64,000 bases of DNA. Source: Saccharofermentans sp. GTDB taxonomy: Bacteria > Bacillota > Clostridia > Saccharofermentanales > Saccharofermentanaceae. A model generated the notes under the pieces. It worked only from the letters and a program-made list of their open reading frames with translations. It searched no databases and was not told where the DNA came from. The DNA is taken from assembly GCA_024692235.1 (NCBI GenBank), contig JAILMW010000022.1, forward strand, positions 124,001-188,000. Reading direction: 5' to 3'. The translations under genes were made by a program, and so were the position numbers. Below are positions 15,251 through 24,037 of the stretch, piece after piece (the first letter of the stretch is position 1; each line of letters starts with the position of its first letter).

Positions 15251-16252
15251 ATGAATAAGTTGCTTACAATATCTGTTGCTGCATATAATGTAGAACCATA
15301 TCTTCCTAAGCTTCTCGATTCGATTGTGAATGCTGAGAATAAAGAGAAGGTTGAAGTCCTGGTCGTAAATGATGGTTCAAAAGATAAAACCGCAAAGATA
15401 ACAGAAGAATACGCGAAAAAGAATCCTACCATTGTTCGTCTTGTAAATAAAGAAAATGGGGGGCATGGTTCAACTATAAACAAGGGAATAGAAGAAGCCG
15501 CAGGAAAGTACTTTAGGGCGTTGGATGGAGACGATTGGCTTAATACTGTAAGTTTGGATCTGATCTTAAAGAGACTTGAAACAGAAGATTCAGATATTGT
15601 TCTGTCGGATTATATCAACTGCTACGAGCAGGGCGAAGACAAGGTGGATTCATTTGAGAATTTGGAAGACGGCAAGGAATATGATTTTGATGCCTTATCT
15701 GCAAAAATCAGATGGATGAGGTATCATACAGTAATTTACAAAACGAGTATCCTCAAGGATTACAACATCAAGCTGGATGAGCATTGCTTCTATGTTGATT
15801 CTGAATTTATGCTTTTGCCTATCCCCTTCGTTAACACCATTAGATACTATAAGCTATCTCTTTATTGCTACAGGCTTGGTCTAGAAGGCCAGTCTGTAAG
15901 TCCTGAGAGCAGGATCAAGCATAAGGATGATAGTTTTAAAGTTGCTAACAGACTTTTGGATTTCTATCAGGTTCTGCCAGAAGATATGACAGACCCAAAA
16001 AGAAAGTACATAACAGATGGTATTGCGGCACATATGCTTTGGCATTTTAAGACTATTTTGATGTGCGAAACTAATGCTGAAAACAAAGCAGAGCTTAAGC
16101 GCTTCGATCAGGACATCAAAGCAAGGGCACCACAGGTGTTTGAAGCAATGAATACCTTCAAGGATTCGTCAACTTTGATCAAGATGGCCAGGAGCATGAA
16201 CTATAATATGTATTTTCTTGCCAGCACTCTCAAACGAATCAAAGAACGCTGA
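15251..16252 (+). CDS. Family 2 glycosyltransferase
   Basis: A 333-residue GT-A enzyme: SVAAYNVEPYL, VNDGSKDKT, GGHGSTINKG and LDGDDWL (DxD-type metal site near residue 90). The GGHGSTINKG loop is shared by many Clostridia capsular GT2 proteins. It ends the first transcript segment: a consensus-like promoter for the next gene follows directly. Confidence 0.87.
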   Translation: MNKLLTISVAAYNVEPYLPKLLDSIVNAENKEKVEVLVVNDGSKDKTAKITEEYAKKNPTIVRLVNKENGGHGSTINKGIEEAAGKYFRALDGDDWLNTVSLDLILKRLETEDSDIVLSDYINCYEQGEDKVDSFENLEDGKEYDFDALSAKIRWMRYHTVIYKTSILKDYNIKLDEHCFYVDSEFMLLPIPFVNTIRYYKLSLYCYRLGLEGQSVSPESRIKHKDDSFKVANRLLDFYQVLPEDMTDPKRKYITDGIAAHMLWHFKTILMCETNAENKAELKRFDQDIKARAPQVFEAMNTFKDSSTLIKMARSMNYNMYFLASTLKRIKER

Positions 16253-16256
16253 TTGT

Positions 16257-16285
16257 TTGACACTATTAAACCATACATATAAAAT
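16257..16285 (+). promoter_or_regulatory. Strong sigma-70 type promoter before the initiating sugar transferase
   Basis: Perfect -35 TTGACA (16257-16262), 17-bp spacer and TAAAAT (16280-16285), with the gene starting 30 bases further on. This is the best promoter-like match I found in the window. Confidence 0.65.
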
Positions 16286-16315
16286 CACGTTAGTACCCCC
16301 GATTCGGAGAATAGA

Positions 16316-17713
16316 ATGAACTCAAAGAAGAGCACTCGTGCCAAGCATATAGATTTTATAGTTGCAGATATCGTAAGCATTGAGCTTGCTTTTATTTCTG
16401 CTATGGGAATTTGGTTTGGAAGGATCAATAACAACCTTCTGTTTTACCGTAATCTTAATGTCGCAATAGTAGCTATATATATCGCAATAATGCTGTTCGG
16501 TACGCTTCACAAGGATATATTAAAGCGTGGTCATTTGCGTGAATCGTGGCAGAGTGCAGTTGCAAATACAGAAGTTCTACTGGTAACAGTTGGCGTATTG
16601 TTTGTACTTAAGGAATCGGCTACTTATTCTCGAATGGTATTAGGTATGTTCTACCTTATAAGCATTGTGTATATGTTCATATTCAGAACATTGCTCAAGT
16701 TATTCGTCAGAAGCAGATTTAAGGCTGGCAAAGAAAATGCTAATGTATTGGTAGTAACATATCCTCAGGCTGCAGATAAGTTGATCAGTACATTGGATAA
16801 GGATAACAACGGCTATTACGCTTATAAGGGCTTAGTTTTCCCTGATAACAACGAAGGGTTTGAAGAGTATTGTCATCTACCGGTTATTAAGGAAGACAAC
16901 ATGCTTGATTTCATCAAGACGAATGCGATAAACGATGTATTTGTTTTTTTACAGGCTGGAAAGAGTCCCAAGCTGGTAGAAGAATTCCTTAGCATGGGAA
17001 TCAACACGCATTTGATCCTGGACCTCAAGATGGAAGATCTTCCCAACGCGCAGATGGAGCAAATCGAAGATTATTCAGTTCTTACAACCAGCATCAGCAG
17101 AGCATCTGCTGGTGAACTGATCATCAAGAGGCTCTTTGATATATTTGTATCAATTATCGGTCTTATAGCGACGGGTATTCTATTTCTTATCTTTGCGCCT
17201 ATCATTAAAGCACAATCTCCCGGACCTGTATTCTTCTCTCAGAAGAGAGTTGGTAAGAATGGCAAGATCTTTAAGATCTATAAGTTCAGATCTATGTATA
17301 TGGATGCTGAAGAGCGTAAGAAAGAACTTATGGATCAGAATCAGATGTCCGGTCTTATGTTTAAGATGGATAACGATCCCAGGATATTCCCTGCAGGTAA
17401 ATTCATCAGAAAGACCAGCATAGATGAGTTTCCTCAATTCTGGAATATCTTCAAGGGGGATATGTCATTAGTCGGAACAAGACCTCCTACGCTTGATGAG
17501 TATAAGCAATACGATCCTCATCACTTGAGCAGACTTGCAATAAAGCCGGGGCTCACCGGTATGTGGCAGACGTCAGGAAGATCCGAAATCACAGACTTTG
17601 AAGAGATAGTCAGACTCGATAACGAATACATAAGAACTTTCTCAATTGCACTTGATATCAAACTCATCTTTAAAACATTTGTAACAGTTCTTGGCATGAA
17701 AGGCTCGAAATGA
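16316..17713 (+). CDS. Undecaprenyl-phosphate sugar phosphotransferase (initiating enzyme)
   Basis: A 465-residue polyprenyl glycosylphosphotransferase of the WbaP/EpsE type. N-terminal hydrophobic helices (about residues 10-130), a middle CoA-binding-like domain, a further helix (FVSIIGLIATGILFLIF), then the catalytic bacterial sugar transferase domain with KRVGKNGKIFKIYKFRSM, the DEFPQFWNIFKGDMSLVGTR segment and GLTGMWQ. It puts the first sugar phosphate on undecaprenyl phosphate and so starts every repeat unit. It has its own promoter at 16257 and a terminator hairpin that overlaps its stop codon. Confidence 0.93.
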   Translation: MNSKKSTRAKHIDFIVADIVSIELAFISAMGIWFGRINNNLLFYRNLNVAIVAIYIAIMLFGTLHKDILKRGHLRESWQSAVANTEVLLVTVGVLFVLKESATYSRMVLGMFYLISIVYMFIFRTLLKLFVRSRFKAGKENANVLVVTYPQAADKLISTLDKDNNGYYAYKGLVFPDNNEGFEEYCHLPVIKEDNMLDFIKTNAINDVFVFLQAGKSPKLVEEFLSMGINTHLILDLKMEDLPNAQMEQIEDYSVLTTSISRASAGELIIKRLFDIFVSIIGLIATGILFLIFAPIIKAQSPGPVFFSQKRVGKNGKIFKIYKFRSMYMDAEERKKELMDQNQMSGLMFKMDNDPRIFPAGKFIRKTSIDEFPQFWNIFKGDMSLVGTRPPTLDEYKQYDPHHLSRLAIKPGLTGMWQTSGRSEITDFEEIVRLDNEYIRTFSIALDIKLIFKTFVTVLGMKGSK

Positions 17714-17722
17714 GCCTTTTTT
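17699..17722 (+). terminator. Terminator overlapping the sugar transferase stop codon
   Basis: Stem AAAGGCTC (17699-17706) / GAGCCTTT (17712-17719), loop GAAAT, T run 17717-17722. The stop codon TGA at 17711-17713 lies in the loop and stem, so a terminating ribosome would cover the hairpin. Only 43 bases separate it from the next gene, so it may act as an attenuator setting the level of the downstream chain-length protein. Confidence 0.65.
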
Positions 17723-17765
17723 ATGTGTATACTTAGATGGATTGTGACCATTAAGGAGTTCTTCT

Positions 17766-19124
17766 ATGAAAATATATCAAGCCAAAGGCAGAGAGTGCTT
17801 TTTCTATGTGGTGAGAAAGTGGCCCAAGATCATTATTGGTGCATTGATTGTCGCCGTGTTATTTGGTGTAAAGACAGGCTACGATACACACAAATCTTGG
17901 GATCAGAAGCAAGCTGATGTTGATACGATCATGCAACAAAGAGAGGCTTTGGTCGAGATGTATGATCAGTCGTTAGCTACAATTGAAGCCGATATAGAAA
18001 GCACAGAAAAAGAGACTATCGAATATAAAGAGTTTCTTGATGGTGCAGTTATATTAAGAGCTGACGAGAATGCTACAGGCATAGCATCTGTTGATCTTTA
18101 TTTTGTTTCCTATAACGAAGACGGTACCGTTAAGGATCTCCCGGATGGCTCAGTTGAACTATTCGCATCTGCGTTAACAAATAGTATTGATTGGGAACGT
18201 GTCGCTACAAGTGTTGAGATACCATCCAATTTCTTGGATCAATTTTTAATCATCAGTATCGATGAGACCAACAACCGAATGATGACTCTGAAGATGTTCG
18301 GCTTGGATGCAGGTCAGGCAGAGGGAATGCTTAACGATATACTTAATCAGGCATCTGTGATCAAAGAGGGATATATCAGTCAGATTCCGGGTTTTGATTA
18401 CACCGAGATGAATAAAGTGAGTTACAATGGCAGAGCTCCCGAATACATAGAAACGAGAAGCAGGATCCAGAACCGTTATAATGAACTCTTGGTGGCTGCA
18501 AGAGATTTATATGCCAGTAAAGATGCTCTTGAGGCTCCTCCTGAGGCTGTATATATGCCTACCAAAGCGCAGGTGACGAAAAGCATCATAAAGCATACAG
18601 TATTTGGCGGAGCTATTGGCGTAGTGGTTATGGTTGCACTCTTCTATGTGTTGTTTTACCTTAATGGCAAACTTCATTCCGCTGATGAATTGGCATACTA
18701 TACGGATTCGAATGCTATGGCATATCTTTCGCCAGATAAGAAAAGAAGCATTCTCTATCGTTTCTTTGCCAAGAAGGAGAATAATGGCCTTCTGTATAGT
18801 CAGAAGGATGCCGTGCTAAGAACTGTTTCCAATATCAAGGCTCAGTATCCAGAAGCTACCAAGGTAATGTTTACAGGTATCAATGCTGATTCAGAAGCAG
18901 AGAGTCTCAAGAAAGCTCTAGCTGGTGCCAAGGGTATGGGCTTCATGTTTGGTATTGAGAAGAATATCCTTACTGACAAGGAAGCTTTTGACCATGTGAG
19001 CTACTATGATGCTGTTGTACTAGTTGAGAAGGCAGATATGACAAGCATTGAACTAATAAACAAAGAAATTGAACAGATCAACTTAGCAGGTAAGAAGATT
19101 GCTAGTTCGTTGCTTGTGCGCTGA
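17766..19124 (+). CDS. Wzz/YveK-like chain-length determinant with degenerate kinase-like tail
   Basis: A 452-residue polysaccharide co-polymerase: membrane helix about residues 19-40 (IIIGALIVAVLFGV), an extracytoplasmic region rich in helices, and a second helix about 279-303. The C-terminal 110 residues look like a shrunken BY-kinase/CpsD domain (TKVMFTGINADSEAESL at the place of Walker A, and YYDAVVLVEKADMT), but no GxxxxGK[ST] Walker A and no Tyr cluster is present, so it should not phosphorylate. No separate tyrosine kinase is found in the window. It controls polymer length in Wzy-dependent synthesis. Confidence 0.8.
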   Translation: MKIYQAKGRECFFYVVRKWPKIIIGALIVAVLFGVKTGYDTHKSWDQKQADVDTIMQQREALVEMYDQSLATIEADIESTEKETIEYKEFLDGAVILRADENATGIASVDLYFVSYNEDGTVKDLPDGSVELFASALTNSIDWERVATSVEIPSNFLDQFLIISIDETNNRMMTLKMFGLDAGQAEGMLNDILNQASVIKEGYISQIPGFDYTEMNKVSYNGRAPEYIETRSRIQNRYNELLVAARDLYASKDALEAPPEAVYMPTKAQVTKSIIKHTVFGGAIGVVVMVALFYVLFYLNGKLHSADELAYYTDSNAMAYLSPDKKRSILYRFFAKKENNGLLYSQKDAVLRTVSNIKAQYPEATKVMFTGINADSEAESLKKALAGAKGMGFMFGIEKNILTDKEAFDHVSYYDAVVLVEKADMTSIELINKEIEQINLAGKKIASSLLVR

Positions 19125-19222
19125 TGATAGTTTCTTGATGTCGAGATTTACAAACGAAACATAATAATGAGAAATGAGTTTGTGTGTTGTTATACTAGAG
19201 CATACTTTCTTGAGGATTATTG

Positions 19223-20329
19223 ATGAGTGAAGCAAAGAGAATACTGATAGCAGGTTTTACGTCCGAGGTAGGAGGTATGGAATCTTATGTAATGAACCTG
19301 TACAGGCATGTTGATCGTGAAAAGTTGCAGTTTGATTTTGTTAATAATCTCAACACTCAGATTGCCTATGCTGATGAGATTGTTAAGCTGGGTGGAAAAG
19401 TATTCAACATACCCATCATTAGGAACGGTTTCGTAGAGCATTATAATGCCTTGAATCGATTGTTTTCGAATACAAAATATGAAGCAGTATACTATCAAGC
19501 TAATCGCAAACTTAAAAATGCTGACTTGTTTAGGTATGCGAAAAAATATGGTGTTCCTCATCGAATACTTCATTCTCATAATACGCAGCAACTTGATGAG
19601 GGTAGAGTTGATATGATTAGGGCTGCATATGCTAAAAAGCAGCTAGCGAGACTGGTTACTGATTATTTCGCTTGTTCTAAGGAAGCTGGGGAGTGGATGT
19701 TTCCGGGTGTCTCAAATGTAGTTGTAGTTAAAAATGGAGTTGACACCGATTTATTTGATTACAATAAGAGCATTGCTTCAAGTATTAGACTCAGAGAAGG
19801 GGTCGGTGAAAGGAAAATTTACGGGACGGTAGGTAGGCTCTGTGCCGAGAAAAATTCACTGTTCCTCGTTGATATATTTGCTGAAATACATAAAAGGGAT
19901 AAAGATGCCGTATTCTGGCACATCGGTGGTGGCGGATTGGAATCTGAGATGAGAGAAAAAATCAGGATGTATAATCTTGAGGATTCTTATTTTTTACTTG
20001 GACGCAAAGAGAATGTTTCAGATTATTTAAATGCGATGGATTTATTACTTTTACCATCTGAACATGAGGGTTTTCCTATCACTTTAGTTGAGGCACAGTG
20101 TTCTGGTTTGCATTGCCTAATATCTGAGAATATCACACAATCCGTTGATATTTCTGGAAATGTGAGTTTTAAATCATTAGGCGCTAGTGCGGATGAATGG
20201 GCAATAGAGGCTATTTATCTCTCTTCTTATCAGAGAGAATCCTGCAAGGAGATACTCATTAACAGAGGATATGATGAGTCTAGAATAGCGGATTGGTTTG
20301 TTAGTTTTATGATCGGAGAGGGCGAATGA
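19223..20329 (+). CDS. Family 4 glycosyltransferase
   Basis: A 368-residue GT-B enzyme with the N-terminal GGMESYVMNLYRH (acceptor side) and the GT4 motif EHEGFPITLVEAQCSG (E-x7-E). Resembles EpsF/CapM-type capsular transferases. Start ATG 19223 with GAGG eleven bases upstream. From here to about 42 kb the DNA is clearly richer in A/T and uses more A/T-ending codons than the genes before it. Overlaps the next gene by four bases (ATGA). Confidence 0.88.
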   Translation: MSEAKRILIAGFTSEVGGMESYVMNLYRHVDREKLQFDFVNNLNTQIAYADEIVKLGGKVFNIPIIRNGFVEHYNALNRLFSNTKYEAVYYQANRKLKNADLFRYAKKYGVPHRILHSHNTQQLDEGRVDMIRAAYAKKQLARLVTDYFACSKEAGEWMFPGVSNVVVVKNGVDTDLFDYNKSIASSIRLREGVGERKIYGTVGRLCAEKNSLFLVDIFAEIHKRDKDAVFWHIGGGGLESEMREKIRMYNLEDSYFLLGRKENVSDYLNAMDLLLLPSEHEGFPITLVEAQCSGLHCLISENITQSVDISGNVSFKSLGASADEWAIEAIYLSSYQRESCKEILINRGYDESRIADWFVSFMIGEGE

Positions 20330-21228
20330 GCAGTATAGCGGCCATAGTTGTTACATATAATAGGAAGGATTTATTGATGACATGCATTGAGAGCATCTTA
20401 TCTCAAAGTGCAGGAAAACCTGACGTACTAGTCATTGATAATGCGAGCACTGATGGTACCGAAGATTCGGTCAAGATGCAATTTGGAAAAGAAGACAGAG
20501 TTAAATATATAAACACTGGGGAAAACCTTGGCGGGGCCGGTGGTTTTTCTTATGGCATCAATGTTGCTGTGAATCTTGGGTATGAGTATTTATGGATAAT
20601 GGATGATGATACATTTCCTGAAAATAAGGCTTTGGAGTCATTACTTAAGGCATCAGATTTACTAGGTGGGAAGTTTGGGTTCCTATCTAGTTTTGTGAAG
20701 TGGACTGATGGCTCTCCTTGCGAGATGAATGTTCCTAAGGTTAGTGCAAATTGGAGAAGTTGCATTGATATGCAGTTTGATAATCATATGTTGGCAATTG
20801 AGAGTGCGTCATTTGTTTCTTTTTTTGTTAAATCTTCGACTGTTAATGAGGTTGGACTTCCAATCAAAGAATTTTTCATCTGGGGGGATGATGTCGAATA
20901 CTCTCAGAGAATATCTTCGAGGTACATGTCGTTTTTTGTTTATGATAGTCAAGTTGTACATGCTATGAAATCCAATCGTTCAACATCAATAGTCGAAGAA
21001 ATGGATGAACAGAGAATTCAAAGATATGCATTACTATATCGAAATAAATATTACATTATACGCAACGCACCGTTACGTGTTCGTATTGCTTATTGGATGG
21101 ACATAAGAAATATTATTAAGGATATATGTAAGAATTCAAATGGAAACAAGTGGAAAAAATGTAAAATTGTAATTAAGAGTAGTGTAGCAGGATTGTTTTT
21201 CAAACCTGCAATTGAGTATGTTCATTGA
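20326..21228 (+). CDS. Family 2 glycosyltransferase, galactofuranosyl/rhamnosyl type
   Basis: A 300-residue GT2 with VVTYNRKDLL, DNASTDGT, the glycine-rich GENLGGAGGFSYG and the metal site MDDDTFP. The GGAGGF run plus DDD is characteristic of the GlfT2/RfbF-like branch, which transfers galactofuranose or rhamnose. An RmlABCD set at 42-45.5 kb supplies dTDP-rhamnose, whereas no UDP-galactopyranose mutase is visible, so rhamnose is the more likely donor. It faces the polymerase gene on the opposite strand. Confidence 0.82.
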   Translation: MSSIAAIVVTYNRKDLLMTCIESILSQSAGKPDVLVIDNASTDGTEDSVKMQFGKEDRVKYINTGENLGGAGGFSYGINVAVNLGYEYLWIMDDDTFPENKALESLLKASDLLGGKFGFLSSFVKWTDGSPCEMNVPKVSANWRSCIDMQFDNHMLAIESASFVSFFVKSSTVNEVGLPIKEFFIWGDDVEYSQRISSRYMSFFVYDSQVVHAMKSNRSTSIVEEMDEQRIQRYALLYRNKYYIIRNAPLRVRIAYWMDIRNIIKDICKNSNGNKWKKCKIVIKSSVAGLFFKPAIEYVH

Positions 21229-21269
21229 TGTATGGTGGGAGACTATTTAAACAGAAAAGTTACGCAAAA

Positions 21270-22532
21270 TTAATTGATTGGTTTTGAAGGGACATGGAGA
21301 TTCTGATCCTTAGTGGTCTCAATCAATGTGTTAGGGATTTTGCTACTAGTAGCAAATAATAAATAGGGGAACACGTTATTTGATATATCTAGAAGGTGGT
21401 GTTCTACACTACAGTCAATAGCAAACACAGCAACAACAAACAGCGCATAATATTGTTTATTTCTAAATAGTTTTATTTGGAGTGTAGTGCAAATTGTAAG
21501 GAGAAGAAGTAGTATGACCCAACCATTTAAGAAGAGAATTCTAATAAATGATATATCGAGGAAGAAATAGTTATCTACTGAGCGACCATCGGTAATCCCA
21601 CCATTTCCATGCTCTTCGATATATTGCCCCCAAGGGACAATGCTGTAATTCTCAAAGGCTTGATAACTTTGTTTGTATCTACTTCTTAATGTGCTGAGTA
21701 AATGGAATTTGTTATACCAGACGCTGGGCGAGGTGCTGTAATAATATGATATCAATATAGCTAACACTGCTAGTAACACAAAAGACGACACCGCTATTAT
21801 CGATAATAACCGGATGCTATGGCGAGTTAACTGTATTTTGGGGCGTATGTATTGGTAAAAGAAGGTGCCAGATAACAAAATCAGAAAACAAACAAAACCA
21901 ACTTTAGCATGCATGTACAGGATGTTTATCGTCAAAATGATAAACGCAAGCAAGTAATCATAGAAGCGAAGTATACCGCCCCTCAAAATGCACAGAGCCA
22001 TAAAAAGTGTGAGAAAGTGGCAAAACAAATCTGTGACATAGACACTGCCAAAACTGTGTCTACCTTCGGAAATAACATCAGAAATGTAGCCTAATTTGCA
22101 CGCAATAGCACTATATATGATCCAAAAACTTCCACAAGCAATTGATATTCTAGCTATGACTTTATAGGAATTATCTTTAGAGCAAATAAGCAGCAAGAAG
22201 AAAACAAGAGCGGTATTAACTGTATTAATATCTCGAATATGGCTATATATGATTGAAAGTGTGAATATGGTAGCTACAAATATTCTTTCCCTAATGTTTT
22301 TATATATGAAAAGAAAATAAAAAACGGATAAACATACTAACAAAGTTGTTAACCTATCAAATGTCAATATGAGGCTTTCACGATATCCTTGATATCTTTC
22401 GCGCCACAGCATAGTCGTTCTGAAGAATTCAAAATTGAAGAACCAAAAGAATAGGAACACATATATTGCCTTGAACAAGTTCATCCAAGGCTGTTTGGGT
22501 GTAATTGTAATATTTTGATAAGAACTATTCAT
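21270..22532 (-). CDS. Wzy-like polysaccharide polymerase (membrane protein)
   Basis: A 420-residue integral membrane protein with about ten to twelve hydrophobic helices and a hydrophilic loop between about residues 280 and 340 (with YSIVPWGQYIEEHGNG and TDGRSVDNYFF), the layout of O-antigen ligase/polymerase (Wzy) proteins. As the only such protein in the locus it is the best candidate for joining repeat units outside the membrane. It is the only gene of the polysaccharide block on the minus strand, divergent from the GT4 at 22744, and very A/T-rich. Sequence identity in this family is always low, so the call rests on topology and context. Confidence 0.7.
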   Translation of the reverse strand: MNSSYQNITITPKQPWMNLFKAIYVFLFFWFFNFEFFRTTMLWRERYQGYRESLILTFDRLTTLLVCLSVFYFLFIYKNIRERIFVATIFTLSIIYSHIRDINTVNTALVFFLLLICSKDNSYKVIARISIACGSFWIIYSAIACKLGYISDVISEGRHSFGSVYVTDLFCHFLTLFMALCILRGGILRFYDYLLAFIILTINILYMHAKVGFVCFLILLSGTFFYQYIRPKIQLTRHSIRLLSIIAVSSFVLLAVLAILISYYYSTSPSVWYNKFHLLSTLRSRYKQSYQAFENYSIVPWGQYIEEHGNGGITDGRSVDNYFFLDISFIRILFLNGWVILLLLLTICTTLQIKLFRNKQYYALFVVAVFAIDCSVEHHLLDISNNVFPYLLFATSSKIPNTLIETTKDQNLHVPSKPIN

Positions 22533-22578
22533 TCTGTTTCCTGCGAAATGACTATGATGATAAATCTATAGTTGAAGT

Positions 22579-22610
22579 ATAGATACGATATTATATCATA
22601 TCGTATCTAT
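22579..22610. repeat. 13-bp palindrome in the divergent promoter region
   Basis: ATAGATACGATAT and its complement around a 6-nt loop TATATC, 47 bases upstream of the polymerase start and 134 before the GT4 gene. It could be an operator shared by both directions or a barrier terminator. No T run on either side. Confidence 0.4.
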
Positions 22611-22743
22611 TAAGGCTTGCTGAAAGCGTAATGGGGCATTTAGTGATAAATATCGGATCATTGTTGTAGTTGTTTAGGATTATTAGGATTTACGATACAA
22701 TATTGTAGAATTATGCTAATTGGATACAAGAGAGGTCAAGAAT

Positions 22744-23907
22744 GTGACTGGTAATGAGAAAAAGCTATCTATTGTAATGTTTGGTCATAAACATATGTTA
22801 AGTCGTGAGGGTGGAGTTGAGATTGTGGTTAAAGAATTGGCTACCCGTATGTCGGCTCGTGGACATTATGTTGTTTGTTATGATCGTAAGAACAAACATG
22901 TTAGTGGTGAAAAGATACAGCGTGTTAATGAATATAAAGGTGTTAGGATAATAAACGTTTGGACACTTAAACTCAAAGGACTGGCTGCGGTTACTTCTTC
23001 ATGGTCATCGGCGATTCACGCTATTAGAAGCCACGCCGATATAGTTCATATTCATGCAGAGGGACCAGCAGCTGTTACTGGAATGATTAAGTTACTGGGG
23101 AAGTCAAAAGATGGCAATCCCATGCGTGTTATAGTTACTATTCACGGATTGGATTGGGCTCGCTCTAAATGGGGCGGTTTCGCGAGTAAATATATTAAGT
23201 ATGGGGAAAAACAAGCTGTTAAGAATGCAGATGAAATAATAGTTTTAAGCCGTAGTGTTCAAGAGTATTTTCAAAGAGAATATGGTCGCAATACTCATTT
23301 TATCCCTAATGGTGTAAATGCGCCGGCATTAGTTCCGGCAAATGAAATCAAAAGATTATGGGGGTTGGAGAAAGATGGTTATGTGTTGTTTCTTGGCAGA
23401 ATAGTACCAGAAAAGGGATTAAGATACTTAGTTGAAGCATGGAAAGATGTAAAAACTGACAAAAAGCTTGTCATAGCAGGGGGAAGTTCAGATACACAGT
23501 CGTTTTCCCTTGAATTGCAGAAAATGGCAGATGATGATAGCATTGTGTTTACAGGGTTTCAGCAAGGTAGAATCTTGGAAGAGTTGTATAGCAATAGCTA
23601 TATATACTGTTTACCGTCTGACCTTGAGGGGATGCCACTTAGTTTGCTTGAAGCGATGAGTTACGGAAATTGCTGTTTGGTCAGTGATATTCCTGAATGC
23701 ACAGAGGTTATTGGTGATCGAGCTGCTGTATTTAAAAAATCAAACGTAGAAGATTTACGTCTTGTCTTGCAACAGTTGATAGATAATCCAGAGCGTGTGA
23801 TGGCGTACAAAAATACTGCATCTGATTATATAATTTCTAAATACAATTGGGATGAAGTAGCGGAAAAGACGTTGAAACTGTATAAGGGGCAAGTCTTGAA
23901 TGACTAA
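22744..23907 (+). CDS. Family 4 glycosyltransferase
   Basis: A 387-residue GT-B enzyme: MFGHKHMLSREGGVEIVV at the N-terminus, ILFGRIVPEKG-like segment (FLGRIVPEKGLRYLVEA) and the GT4 motif DLEGMPLSLLEAMSYG. This belongs to the rhamnosyltransferase-like GT4 group with the early EGGVE loop (family resemblance only). No good ATG exists; the GTG at 22744 has GAGAGG upstream and is preferred over a TTG at 22720. Confidence 0.85.
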   Translation: MTGNEKKLSIVMFGHKHMLSREGGVEIVVKELATRMSARGHYVVCYDRKNKHVSGEKIQRVNEYKGVRIINVWTLKLKGLAAVTSSWSSAIHAIRSHADIVHIHAEGPAAVTGMIKLLGKSKDGNPMRVIVTIHGLDWARSKWGGFASKYIKYGEKQAVKNADEIIVLSRSVQEYFQREYGRNTHFIPNGVNAPALVPANEIKRLWGLEKDGYVLFLGRIVPEKGLRYLVEAWKDVKTDKKLVIAGGSSDTQSFSLELQKMADDDSIVFTGFQQGRILEELYSNSYIYCLPSDLEGMPLSLLEAMSYGNCCLVSDIPECTEVIGDRAAVFKKSNVEDLRLVLQQLIDNPERVMAYKNTASDYIISKYNWDEVAEKTLKLYKGQVLND

Positions 23908-24037
23908 ATGGATGACATAATTGGGGAAATTGGGAATAAAAATTGTCGAGAGATATATGAGATAATATGAGAAATTTATTCGCCTTGACGTTTTATTCCT
24001 AACATCAAGGTAAATACTTCAAAGGAGTTAGGATATT

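Noticed and set aside
17766..19124. Tyrosine autokinase (Wzc-type fusion)
   Set aside because: No Walker A motif and no tyrosine cluster; only the chain-length part is supported.
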